Shown piece by piece: positions 1 to 11,996 of a stretch of 64,000 bases of DNA. The notes below the pieces were generated by a model that was given only the letters and a program-made list of their open reading frames with translations, had not been told where the DNA came from and did not search any database. The stretch is from Streptomyces canus 299MFChir4.1. Its GTDB lineage: Bacteria; Actinomycetota; Actinomycetes; Streptomycetales; Streptomycetaceae. Every line of letters begins with the position of its first letter. Position 1 is the stretch's first letter. The stretch spans positions 149,306-213,305 of the forward strand of contig NZ_KB911593.1 in the NCBI RefSeq assembly GCF_000383615.1. The letters run 5' to 3'. A program made the translations under genes and the position numbers.

Positions 1-2
1 TG

Positions 3-251
3 CTCTACGACAGGCCCAACGGGCGTCTCTACTACGCCGTCCCGACCGGCTCCGCAGCCAGTTGGGTCGATCTGCCGGTACGGCACCTCTCCACCAACTC
101 CTGGCTCGTGGCCCCCGGCCTGGAGTTGCTCGACGACTGGTTCGGCGGATGGTGCGAACTACCCGACGACGACACCCTCACCGACACGGACGCCCTCCGC
201 GCTGCTCTCCAGCACCCCTACGTCGCCACAGCTCTGGAGGCGGTTCGATGA
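3..251 (+). CDS. C-terminal fragment of unidentified protein (5' end outside window)
   Basis: An open frame enters from the left edge and runs 82 codons to TGA at 249-251; no start is visible. The visible part is acidic and aromatic-rich (WLVAPGLELLDDWFGGW) and ends in a short helix-like ALRAALQHP segment. I do not recognise the family. A weak resemblance to the short bifunctional primase/polymerase-like proteins of actinomycete mobile elements is a guess only. Its stop overlaps the next ATG by 4 bp (ATGA), so it belongs to the translationally coupled chain that ends in the radical SAM gene and the small Cys peptide. Confidence 0.6.
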   Translation, partial: LYDRPNGRLYYAVPTGSAASWVDLPVRHLSTNSWLVAPGLELLDDWFGGWCELPDDDTLTDTDALRAALQHPYVATALEAVR

Positions 252-484
252 CCAGCCGCACGATCATGTGCCACCAGGAGTGGACCCTCCAGCCCGACCG
301 GGAGCCCGACGCCGAGCCCACCACGTACGCCATGCAGTGCGCGGTCTGTGGCGAGACCTCGCCGCCCGGCACCGACTTCGCCGATCCGCAGAGCTGGGTG
401 TTCACGCACGGTGGCCGCAATCCCTCGCACCATACGTACCGGGAGATCATCACCCGCCCGTGGAGGGCCTGGTGGAAGCCGTGA
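248..484 (+). CDS. Small CxxC protein of 78 aa (DUF7848-like)
   Basis: ATG at 248 overlaps the upstream stop by 4 bp. The product opens MTSRTIMCHQEW and has a CAVCGE knuckle near residue 38, then an FTHGGRNPSHHTYRE segment. Cys8, the CxxC pair and the histidines suggest a small zinc-binding fold. It resembles the short Streptomyces family I know as DUF7848, found near mobile-element and regulatory genes; the function is unknown. It sits second in a chain of 4-bp-overlapping genes leading to a radical SAM maturase, so it may be an accessory part of that unit. The family name is from memory. Confidence 0.65.
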   Translation: MTSRTIMCHQEWTLQPDREPDAEPTTYAMQCAVCGETSPPGTDFADPQSWVFTHGGRNPSHHTYREIITRPWRAWWKP

Positions 485-621
485 ACGGCCGTGTCGCCGC
501 CCGGGCCGGCCGGGACGCCTGGGCCGCCCGCTACACCGGACCACTGCTGATCGTGCTCGTGTCCGCTGCGTGCGGCTTCGTGATCGGCGTGGTCGCCTCG
601 ACCGCACGGATCGCGCCATGA
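481..621 (+). CDS. Small single-pass membrane protein, 46 aa
   Basis: GTG at 481 overlaps the previous stop by 4 bp (GTGA). After an Arg-rich N-terminus (RVAARAGRDAWAARY) comes one hydrophobic helix of about 20 residues (PLLIVLVSAACGFVIGVVAS), which predicts a single transmembrane segment with the N-terminus inside. No family is recognised. It is too short to be called by length alone; the support is the overlap on both sides and the clean membrane helix. A role as membrane anchor or as exporter helper for the peptide system is possible but not shown. Confidence 0.6.
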   Translation: MNGRVAARAGRDAWAARYTGPLLIVLVSAACGFVIGVVASTARIAP

Positions 622-728
622 CCCGCGCTTGGCAAAGGGATCCACTGGCCGAGCTGGCGGCCAGCCTGATCACCGCCTACCACCAGGTCCGACCAACCCC
701 TCCTACCCAACCCGTGGAGGTCCCATGA
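618..728 (+). CDS. Very small coupled ORF, 36 aa
   Basis: ATG at 618 overlaps the upstream stop (ATGA), and its own stop at 726-728 overlaps the radical SAM start at 725. The peptide opens MTRAWQRDPLAELAASLITAYHQ in two parts, an amphipathic helix-like stretch, and ends in a Pro/Thr-rich tail. No family is recognised. It could be a real small protein or mainly a coupling ORF that carries ribosomes to the maturase start; the GGAGG-like sequence inside its end (about 715-721) also serves that start. Confidence 0.5.
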   Translation: MTRAWQRDPLAELAASLITAYHQVRPTPPTQPVEVP

Positions 729-1885
729 CCGAGACGAACACCAGCGCCGAGAGGCTGACGACCAAAACAGCTCCGCGGCTCGTGGCCAGCCCGTTTCTCG
801 CCCAGTACCTCCTTGTCCAGCCCGGGCTGGCGGCCGGCGTGCGCATCCCGGAGGTCCGCTACGAGGAGCTGCGGGCTGCGGGGGCGGAAGGACGATCCGT
901 CCCGGACTGGCTGGCCGACGCGGCGAGGGAGGCGTGGGGAACCGAACTGCCCTCGTCGCCAGTCAGCGACGTCGTCCTCGTCCGAGAGCGGTCCCGGTAC
1001 GGGTATGGCAAGGCGTCGTGGGAGATCAACCTCGGCTGCGACTACGACTGCGAGTTCTGCTACCTCGGCGAGAAGCGGTTCGAGGGCCTTGACTGGGCGG
1101 GCAAGCAGACGCTGCTCCGGACACTGAGGGACGCCGGGGTCCTGTGGTTGCAGATCACCGGCGGCGAAGCACTGATCGACCGCGAGTTCGGCGCCGCGTA
1201 CGAGTACGCCCACCAGCTCGGGATGATGGTCCAGGTCTCGTCGAACGGCTCCAGCTTGCGGAAGCAGCCGATCCGGGATCTGTTCGCCCGCCACCGGCCG
1301 TACCGGCTGACCCTGAGCGTGTACGGCGCGACCGCCGAAACGTACGACAAGGTCACGCGGAACCGCGGGGCGTTCAGCCGGTTCCTGAAGGGCTTGGACG
1401 CCGCCCGCGAGGACAGGCTGCCGGTCCGCCTGAACGTGATCGTCTCGGACGGCAACGCGCACGAGACCGACGCGATGGTACGCCTCGCCCAGTCGTACGG
1501 CTTCCCGCACCAGGTCTTCACGAACATGTCGCCCACGATCGACGGCGAGGCTAACCCGCTGGCGACGCAGGCACTGGGGCATCTCAAGGCCCGAAGCATC
1601 TTCACCGGCTGCAACGCCGGCCACACGTTCTTCCACGTCAACCCGCACGGCATCGCGTCGATCTGCAAGGTCGGCCGCGACCCCAGCGTCAACCTCATCA
1701 CCGAGGGCGTCGAAGCCCTCCCCCGACTCGGCGTGATCGCCGAGTCCCTGCAGCTCCGCACCGGTGGATGCTCCGGCTGTACGAAGGTCGGCACGTGCCG
1801 CACGTGTCGACCGCTGGCCAAGCTCTACCAGGAGGCGGGGGACCGACGAGAGCTCTACTGCCAGCATGGAGGCTACGGATCATGA
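725..1885 (+). CDS. Radical SAM/SPASM-type peptide-modifying enzyme
   Basis: 386 aa. The SAM-binding [4Fe-4S] motif CxxxCxxC is Cys105, Cys109 and Cys112 (GCDYDCEFC), followed by the ITGGEAL motif at 144-150. The C-terminal part has seven cysteines: 296, 314, 349, 352, 358, 361 and 379. This spacing (CX2CX5CX2C between two single or flanking cysteines) is that of SPASM/twitch domains holding auxiliary iron-sulfur clusters. Such enzymes usually modify ribosomal peptides by thioether, C-C or similar radical chemistry. Residues 1-95 form an extra N-terminal region I cannot assign. The next gene overlaps by 4 bp and encodes a 70-aa peptide with two C-terminal cysteines, the obvious candidate substrate. 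Start ATG 725 is chosen for the overlap and a GGAGG upstream; an in-frame start at 629 would only extend into the previous gene. Confidence 0.88.
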   Translation: MTETNTSAERLTTKTAPRLVASPFLAQYLLVQPGLAAGVRIPEVRYEELRAAGAEGRSVPDWLADAAREAWGTELPSSPVSDVVLVRERSRYGYGKASWEINLGCDYDCEFCYLGEKRFEGLDWAGKQTLLRTLRDAGVLWLQITGGEALIDREFGAAYEYAHQLGMMVQVSSNGSSLRKQPIRDLFARHRPYRLTLSVYGATAETYDKVTRNRGAFSRFLKGLDAAREDRLPVRLNVIVSDGNAHETDAMVRLAQSYGFPHQVFTNMSPTIDGEANPLATQALGHLKARSIFTGCNAGHTFFHVNPHGIASICKVGRDPSVNLITEGVEALPRLGVIAESLQLRTGGCSGCTKVGTCRTCRPLAKLYQEAGDRRELYCQHGGYGS

Positions 1886-2094
1886 CGCCGCCCACCGCAA
1901 CCCTGACCTCGCCCAGCGAGCCGGTGCTGCTCACCATTGGCCGCCGCCCGGCGGACGGCCCGACCGGTGTTTTGCCGGTGCCGCTGACCACCGCGTTGAT
2001 CAAGGACGACGAGTTCCAGATCGTCGCCGACCTGGACGAGGCCGCCGAGGGCGCCGAGTGCAGCTGCTCGGCCGGTGACGACCAGCCCTACTAG
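1882..2094 (+). CDS. Candidate RiPP precursor peptide, 70 aa, with C-terminal Cys-Ser-Cys
   Basis: ATG at 1882 overlaps the radical SAM stop (ATGA). The peptide has a Thr/Pro-rich N-terminus, a hydrophobic middle (EPVLLTIG, then LPVPLTTALIKDDEF), an acidic helix-like stretch and the tail ECSCSAGDDQPY with Cys60 and Cys62. The layout, with a conserved-looking leader and a short Cys-bearing end beside a SPASM enzyme, fits a ribosomal peptide substrate. The hypothesised core is the last 10-15 residues. No known RiPP class matches from memory. It could instead be a small protein partner of the enzyme rather than a substrate. Confidence 0.6.
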   Translation: MTPPTATLTSPSEPVLLTIGRRPADGPTGVLPVPLTTALIKDDEFQIVADLDEAAEGAECSCSAGDDQPY

Positions 2095-2211
2095 ATCGAC
2101 CACGGGTGGCGCCCGTACCGCCCTCCTGTTCCACCCCGTGAGTGTCGCCCCAGCAGTACGCTGGACGGGGCGGCACTCCCCCGTGCCCGAGCACCCCCTG
2201 AGGAACCGCGC

Positions 2212-3027
2212 GTGTCCATGTCTCGCATCCCCTTCGAGCAGCTCCCCGCTGGCATCCGCCAGGCCATCGCCGACAAAACCGGCGCCGTCCACCAGACGGC
2301 CACCGCGCAGGGCGGCATGAACTCCGGCATCGCCTCCGTCCTGGAGACCGAAAGCGGCAGGGTCTTCGTGAAGGGCATCCCGACCGACCACCCCCAGGTC
2401 GGTGCACAGCGCCGCGAGGCGGCGATCGCCCCGCATCTTCCGGCGTCCTGCCCACGCCTGTACTGGCACCTGGAGTTCGATGGCTGGAGCATTCTCGGTT
2501 ACGAGGTGGTCGACGGCCGCCACGCCGACTACGCGCCCGGCTCACCCGACCTGCCGCTCGTGGAAGCCGCGCTCACCGAACTACAAGCAGTCACGGCCCC
2601 GGCCGACGTCGAGATCAAGGACGCTGTCGACCGGTGGGCGGACTACGCCCCGCCGGGCTCCCTGCACTATTTCGAGGGCAACGCTCTCCTGCACACCGAT
2701 TTCGCCCCGGACAACGTTCTGATCACCGGTGACCGTGCGCGACTCATCGACTGGGCCTGGCCGACCCGAGGGGCGGCCTGGATCGACCCCGGCGCCCTTC
2801 TCCTCCAGCTCATGGACGCCGGGCACTCCGTGGAGGAGGCGCTCACCTTCGCTAGTCGGTTTCCGTCCTGGCGGGACGCAAAGGTCGAAGCACTCGCAGC
2901 GTTCAGCTCGGCCACGGCGGCACTGTGGCAGGAGATTGCTGAAGTAGACCCGGCGCCCTGGAAGTTGCGGATGGCGGAGCAGGCGACGACGCTCGCGTCA
3001 TCCGGGGCAGTATGCCGTAGACGCTAG
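2212..3027 (+). CDS. Aminoglycoside-phosphotransferase-fold kinase (APH family)
   Basis: 271 aa. The catalytic loop LLHTDFAPDNVLI carries the HxDxxxxN signature of APH/choline-kinase-fold enzymes and is followed by the metal-binding LIDWAWP segment. GTG 2212 has GAGGAA 6 nt upstream; ATG 2218 is an alternative. Family members transfer phosphate from ATP to hydroxyls of small molecules. The gene starts 117 bp after the Cys peptide on the same strand, so it may act with the radical SAM unit (peptide modification or self-protection) or be independent. A 5' stretch GGMNSGIASVL probably forms the nucleotide loop. The substrate cannot be read from sequence. Confidence 0.8.
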   Translation: MSMSRIPFEQLPAGIRQAIADKTGAVHQTATAQGGMNSGIASVLETESGRVFVKGIPTDHPQVGAQRREAAIAPHLPASCPRLYWHLEFDGWSILGYEVVDGRHADYAPGSPDLPLVEAALTELQAVTAPADVEIKDAVDRWADYAPPGSLHYFEGNALLHTDFAPDNVLITGDRARLIDWAWPTRGAAWIDPGALLLQLMDAGHSVEEALTFASRFPSWRDAKVEALAAFSSATAALWQEIAEVDPAPWKLRMAEQATTLASSGAVCRRR

Positions 3028-3147
3028 GTGCTGGTAACGGGGGCGATTCAGGCGGACGCGCCAAGCCACGACGCGGGTATCGTGCACGCGGCATCAGCCG
3101 TTGTTACTCCGCGCTTCTCCGCCCACGTTGGATCGGGCACCCACGGT

Positions 3148-4107
3148 TCAAGTGCCTGCCGTTGTTCCCCCACCCGGACGGCGACGAGCGACAGAGGCAG
3201 GCGTTGGTCGTTGCGCGGAGGCATTGGGATTGCGACCACGAGCTCGGTCTGTCGACGCACGTGGAGAAGGAGGAACAGGAGGCGCTGCCGCCGTTGCCGC
3301 GAGATCGTTCAGCGTGGCGTTCACCACCGGCCAGCACATATCGAGCGTGTCGCGGTTCGGTACATGTCCGGTCCGTTTCTCCGCCAGGGGATGGACGAGA
3401 TTCCTGTAGTGCCGGACAAGCTCCGAGGCCAGCTTGGCGTCGTGCTCGATCCATTTGTTCTTGTAGGCGAACTCCACGAAGTCGTTCAGCCCCATATTCC
3501 CCAACGGCTTGGGCATGCGTACGCCCGCGGCGCGGACCTGCGCGGCATGCGCGAGTACGCCCTCCAAGAGGCTGCCCAGCATGATGACCGCCGACGTGTA
3601 GGCGCCGTGCTCGTAGCAGGTGCGTGCCTCGTCCAGCCGGAGTTGCACGGTGGCGGCGAGTTCCGGGTCGCTCACGACCTCTGTCACGGAGACCTTCAGC
3701 TCAACACGCGGCAGCTGTCGTACTTCGTCCTCGAATCCTGCTTCGCAACGGACGAGGACCAGTTGGCCTCCCTCCTCGCCGATGCGTCGTCCGTCGAGCA
3801 CGAGTATCTCGTTGAGCCGCTTCAGCGTGGCCTGGTACTCCTGCTGCTGGTTGTAGTACTCAAGGCGGTTCGCCAGGCGCAGGATGGCGCGCTCGGTCTC
3901 GTCCGTGCCGTCCTCCTGACGCTCCCTGAGGAGGTCCTTGGCCCACTTATGCCTCGGTGTGCCGGCATACTCCGGAACGTCGTCCCAGCCCGCGCGCTGG
4001 AAGAACTCGGCTATCTGGTACCCCTTCCGGTAGAGCAGCGGCGGCTCGTCCCCGCAGATCAGGTGGGCGATCTCGGTCAGTGTGCTGTCGTCGAAGATTT
4101 CGGTCAC
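3148..4107 (-). CDS. HEPN-domain protein, AbiJ-like (predicted RNase, defence-associated)
   Basis: 319 aa from GTG 4107, one base after the helicase stop, with GGAG overlapping that stop. Residues about 150-275 form a DUF4145-like HEPN helical domain; RHYRNLVHP holds Arg232, Arg235 and His239, matching the RX4-6H catalytic motif of HEPN RNases. The N-terminal half (KGYQIAEFFQRAGWDDVPEY) resembles the sensor-like N-terminal domains of AbiJ-type abortive infection proteins. The last 40 residues are disordered and Pro/Arg-rich. The tight coupling to a helicase-nuclease indicates joint function, probably phage or plasmid defence. AbiJ assignment is by resemblance. An upstream ATG at 4143 would overlap the helicase and is less likely. 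Confidence 0.72.
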   Translation of the reverse strand: MTEIFDDSTLTEIAHLICGDEPPLLYRKGYQIAEFFQRAGWDDVPEYAGTPRHKWAKDLLRERQEDGTDETERAILRLANRLEYYNQQQEYQATLKRLNEILVLDGRRIGEEGGQLVLVRCEAGFEDEVRQLPRVELKVSVTEVVSDPELAATVQLRLDEARTCYEHGAYTSAVIMLGSLLEGVLAHAAQVRAAGVRMPKPLGNMGLNDFVEFAYKNKWIEHDAKLASELVRHYRNLVHPLAEKRTGHVPNRDTLDMCWPVVNATLNDLAATAAAPPVPPSPRASTDRARGRNPNASAQRPTPASVARRRPGGGTTAGT

Positions 4108-4108
4108 T

Positions 4109-8680
<4,572 letters not shown>

Positions 8681-8814
8681 CTATCCCCCCAGATCATGGC
8701 TCGACAGAAAGCCTTCCAGGATGCGGGAGAGAAGCGGCGCCCTCAACAGGGACCGGCGGGTAATGACGCGAACAGGCCACATTCCGCGAAAGTTGGCTGT
8801 AACCCGGCCAACCG

Positions 8815-9639
8815 TCAAGAGCGAATCCACGTACGGCGATCACGTGCCGCCTCGTACACCGCCTCGACCTTGTCCGGTCGCCAGTCGGTCTTGAGGTGCT
8901 TGAGCGCAGCTATGTCGCGCTCCTGAAGGACACGCACGTCCCGGAGCGACGGCACGACCTGAAGCCGAGCCACCGCGACGAAGGCGAGCACCGGCTGAAC
9001 CTCGACGTGAAAGCCGCACGCAGTCGTCAGCGCGGCAGCGGCCCGTCGCGCCTCGGCTCGGCTCTTTCGCACGTAGGGGTACGACCGGCCGCCTATGCGG
9101 ACAGCATCGTCGCCCACCCAGACGCGCGCTCCACAATGGCGCTTGGTGTTGAAACAGAAGGCTCCGCCCGGACCGATCAGGACGTGGTCGATGTCGACGT
9201 CACCGCCCAGGGGTATGGAATGCAGCGCTCGCCAGTCTCCCCGCCGCGCCAGCCGCTCCAGCTCCGTTCCCACCCGGCGCTCGCCCGCCAGTCCCGCGCG
9301 CCAGCTGTCCACCTCCAGACGCCGACCGGACAGCCTGGCCAACGCCCACCGCCAGAAGCCGGGCGTTAGCTCGTCCACCTTCATCTGCAGCGCGTCTCCC
9401 GGGCTGTTCCCGGCAAGGTCATCTTCAGAACGCAGCACCTTGTGCGCTACCGGCGAAGAAGAAGCAGTGACATAGAGCGCAAGGACATCAAGTACCGCGT
9501 CCCGCTGTTCCTCAACCAGAAGCTCCAGATACCCCGTGCGGCGGTCGAACCACGCGACCTTCTCGCCGTCCGACTGATTCACATAGAGACGGTCATGTCC
9601 GTAACGCTTCCATACGGAGACCTGTAAGCCGCTCACGCG
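8815..9639 (-). CDS. NERD-domain (nuclease-related) protein
   Basis: About 274 aa from GTG 9639, chosen because the product then opens MSGLQV, as NERD proteins of Streptomyces do, with a G-run just upstream; longer starts at 9657 and 9714 exist. The NERD core is at about residues 120-220: GERRVGTELERL, then DVDIDHVLIGPGGAF and FNTKRH, with the Asp-Ile-Asp-His and Lys positions of the predicted nuclease. NERD domains are related to Holliday-junction-resolvase-like nucleases. The stop lies 134 bp upstream of the helicase start on the same strand, so it could be first gene of the same unit. Confidence 0.8.
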   Translation of the reverse strand, partial: RVSGLQVSVWKRYGHDRLYVNQSDGEKVAWFDRRTGYLELLVEEQRDAVLDVLALYVTASSSPVAHKVLRSEDDLAGNSPGDALQMKVDELTPGFWRWALARLSGRRLEVDSWRAGLAGERRVGTELERLARRGDWRALHSIPLGGDVDIDHVLIGPGGAFCFNTKRHCGARVWVGDDAVRIGGRSYPYVRKSRAEARRAAAALTTACGFHVEVQPVLAFVAVARLQVVPSLRDVRVLQERDIAALKHLKTDWRPDKVEAVYEAARDRRTWIRS

Positions 9640-10158
9640 CCCCCCGTTTCGCATCCCATCAAAGGCCAATGACCATGTGACCAGGATCAGAAACAGCGAG
9701 CAAGACAGCCTCACGTCTACGCCGAAGCAGTCTGGTGGCCGAGATCGGGTGCTTCATAGCCGGTTCAGCAGACAGGGCGAGGGCACATCCAGGGCACATG
9801 AGCCTGGGAAGCGGCGTTGACCTGTGAGAACTACCGAGAGGAGTTTTCCCAGGTCAACGCACATTCCCTTACGAAATCGCAGGTCAGCGCCCTCCCGTCA
9901 CCAATCGCTGCACGAGTGGCAGGACTTCAGCCATCGGTTGCATGAGGCGGGGCATCAGCCTTATTGCCTGGTGTGGCCCTGAGCTCGGATTCCCTCTCTC
10001 GGGCGGGGCTTCGGGTCCTGCGATCACCTGGTCGGCCCCACATGCGCCCGGTCCCCGCGGCTTCTACCGTGGATGAGTGAACGGCCGACGCATGACGCGT
10101 TCCGGTGCTCAACGGGACGGCGCGTGTCGGCCCGCACGGCACCGAAAGGCGGACCGAC
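9640..10158. other. Gene-free stretch with short repeats, possible island edge
   Basis: No convincing gene. It holds the divergent upstream regions of the NERD gene and the carboxymuconolactone-decarboxylase-like gene. GGGCACAT occurs at 9781-9788 and 9792-9799, and an 11-bp motif recurs three times at 9814-9890 (separate entry). No tRNA is visible. Confidence 0.55.
9814..9890. repeat. Three copies of an 11-bp GTCAACGC-type motif
   Basis: GCGTTGACCTG at 9814-9824 is the exact reverse complement of CAGGTCAACGC at 9850-9860. A third copy, CAGGTCAGCGC with one mismatch, lies at 9880-9890 in the same orientation as the second and 30 bp from it. The set could be integrase-arm or regulator sites; no integrase gene is in the window. 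Confidence 0.55.
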
Positions 10159-10515
10159 ATGGCCACACGGTCAGAAACCCCTGTACTCGACACACTCGCC
10201 GCCATGACCGTCGACTCGATCGAGCGGTGCGGCCTGGACGAGAAGACGTTCATCCTCATCCGCCTGGCCGCCCTCGCGGCCATGGACGCACCGGCGATCT
10301 CCTACCTCGCTCATGTCGACCCTGCCGTCAAGGCCGACCTGACCGCCGAGCAACTGCAGGACGTTCTCGTCGCCATCGCCCCGGTCGTCGGCACGGCGCG
10401 CGTCATGTCGGCCGCGACGCACATCACCGAGGCGCTCGGCATCACCATCGCCCTGGCGGAGGCCGAGGCCGAGGCGATGGCGATGGCGGAAGCCCAGAGC
10501 CGGAGCAAGGCCTGA
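10159..10515 (+). CDS. Carboxymuconolactone decarboxylase/AhpD-fold family protein
   Basis: 118 aa, all helical. The segment AVKADLTAEQLQDVLVAIAP followed by VGTARVMSAATHITEALG matches the short CMD/AhpD-fold family. The redox CxxC and the proton-relay His of AhpD are absent, so peroxidase activity is unlikely and the catalytic role is unknown. ATG 10159 follows a purine-rich GAAAGGCGG. The tail is Ala/Glu/Met-rich (AEAEAEAMAMAEA). The gene converges on the MFS gene; a short CCCGGC/GCCGGG hairpin sits at 10525-10541 between them. Confidence 0.72.
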   Translation: MATRSETPVLDTLAAMTVDSIERCGLDEKTFILIRLAALAAMDAPAISYLAHVDPAVKADLTAEQLQDVLVAIAPVVGTARVMSAATHITEALGITIALAEAEAEAMAMAEAQSRSKA

Positions 10516-10562
10516 GCGGAGTCTCCCGGCTCTGTGCCGGGCTGGGCCGGTACCCGTTCTCG

Positions 10563-11996
10563 TCACCGGTCTGAGCCCGGCGCCCGGCGGGGTCCCGCGG
10601 CCGGTACGGGCGTGCGGGGGAGGAAGGCCGCCGCGGTCAGGCCGCCGAGGCCGGCCACGGCGAGGACGGCCATGGCGGCCGCGTAAGCGTTCTTCGACAG
10701 GCCGGCGACGAGGATGGTGCCGGCGATGGCGGTGCCGAAGGACGAGCCGAGGTTGGAGACGCTGCGGGAGAGGCCGGAGATCTCTCCCTGGCGCTGCTCG
10801 GGGAAGGCGGACTGGACGACGTTGACCGAGGGGGTCAGCATCACGCCGAGGCCGAGACCGATCAGCAGCAGGCCCGGGGCGAACGCCCAGGGTCCGGAGG
10901 AGCCGGCGACAAGGGCGAGCAGGACGCCGATCCCGGCGATGGCGAGCGCGAACCCGGCCATGATCAGGGCACGCTGCGTCCAGCGTCTCGCCAGGCGCTC
11001 GGCGGTGAGCGAGGAGGCGAGCAGGCCGAGGGTGGCCGCGGTGAAGATCACCCCTGTCTGCACGGCGTCGTAGCCGCGGACGACCTGCAAGAACGCGGCG
11101 ACGGTGAACGAGGTGCCCATGAGCAGCAGCCACTGGGCGTTCTGGGTGATCAGGCCGAGGTTGGACGTGCGGTCGCGGAACAGGCTGGTCGACAGCAGCG
11201 GCTCGCGTCCGGCCCTCTCCTCCGTGCGCGCCCGCCGCAGGAACCAGACCAGGACGAGTGCCCCGGCCGCCAGCAGCGCGGCCATCAGCCACAGGTTGTT
11301 GTCGGCGGCGAGGATGCCCGAGACGATCAGGACGAGACCGGCCGCGGAGAGCACGGCGCCGGGGCTGTCGAAGTGCCGGCCCCGGTCGGGCGGCAGCGGG
11401 TCGTCGAGCGAGAGGCTCAGGACGACGATCAGCACGATCACCAGGGCCTGGAAGACGAACGCCGCACGCCAGCTGATCGCCGAGGTGATCAGGCCGCCGA
11501 TGAGCGGACCCGCCGCCGCACCGACACCGCCGGCGGCCATGACGATGCCGAAGGCGCGGGCGCGCGAGGTGAGGTCGGAGAAGAGCAGCGTGGTGAGGAT
11601 GTAGACCGGCGGGATCAGCAGGGCCGTCCCGACGCCTTCGAGGATCGAGTTGCCGAGGATGAGCACGCCGAGCCCGGGCGACAGCGCACTGAGCACCGCG
11701 CCGATCCCGTACACGACGAGGCCGGTCAGGAAGCAGCGCTTGCGGCCGAGGATGTCGGTCAGCTTGCCGCCGGGGATCATCAGCGCGGCCATGACCAGCA
11801 GGAAGATCGTGATGGCGACCTGGACGCCCTGGACGGTCGTGTCGAGGTCATGGCTGATGTCGTTGATCATCACGTTCATGTTCGACCCGGCGAAGCTGCA
11901 GATGAACTGCGCCAGGGCGAGCGGGGCCAGGACCCGTCGGCCGGAACCGGCCCGCGGCCGCGTGCGGGGGCCGGCCGGGGGGCTCTGACCGGTCAT
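10563..11996 (-). CDS. MFS transporter, DHA2 (14-TM) drug exporter type
   Basis: 477 aa with about 14 hydrophobic segments. GGKLTDILGRKRCF is the loop 2-3 signature of the major facilitator superfamily, and GPLIGGLIT is the antiporter motif C of drug-H+ exporters. An Arg/Pro-rich N-terminus precedes the first helix. ATG 11996 overlaps the stop of the GH15 gene by 4 bp, so the two form one operon. The substrate is unknown; export of a sugar-derived or toxic compound linked to the GH15 enzyme is only an inference. Confidence 0.85.
   Translation of the reverse strand: MTGQSPPAGPRTRPRAGSGRRVLAPLALAQFICSFAGSNMNVMINDISHDLDTTVQGVQVAITIFLLVMAALMIPGGKLTDILGRKRCFLTGLVVYGIGAVLSALSPGLGVLILGNSILEGVGTALLIPPVYILTTLLFSDLTSRARAFGIVMAAGGVGAAAGPLIGGLITSAISWRAAFVFQALVIVLIVVLSLSLDDPLPPDRGRHFDSPGAVLSAAGLVLIVSGILAADNNLWLMAALLAAGALVLVWFLRRARTEERAGREPLLSTSLFRDRTSNLGLITQNAQWLLLMGTSFTVAAFLQVVRGYDAVQTGVIFTAATLGLLASSLTAERLARRWTQRALIMAGFALAIAGIGVLLALVAGSSGPWAFAPGLLLIGLGLGVMLTPSVNVVQSAFPEQRQGEISGLSRSVSNLGSSFGTAIAGTILVAGLSKNAYAAAMAVLAVAGLGGLTAAAFLPRTPVPAAGPRRAPGSDR

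Noticed and set aside
9640..10158. tRNA gene as an attachment site
   Set aside because: No cloverleaf-compatible arms were found around the repeats.
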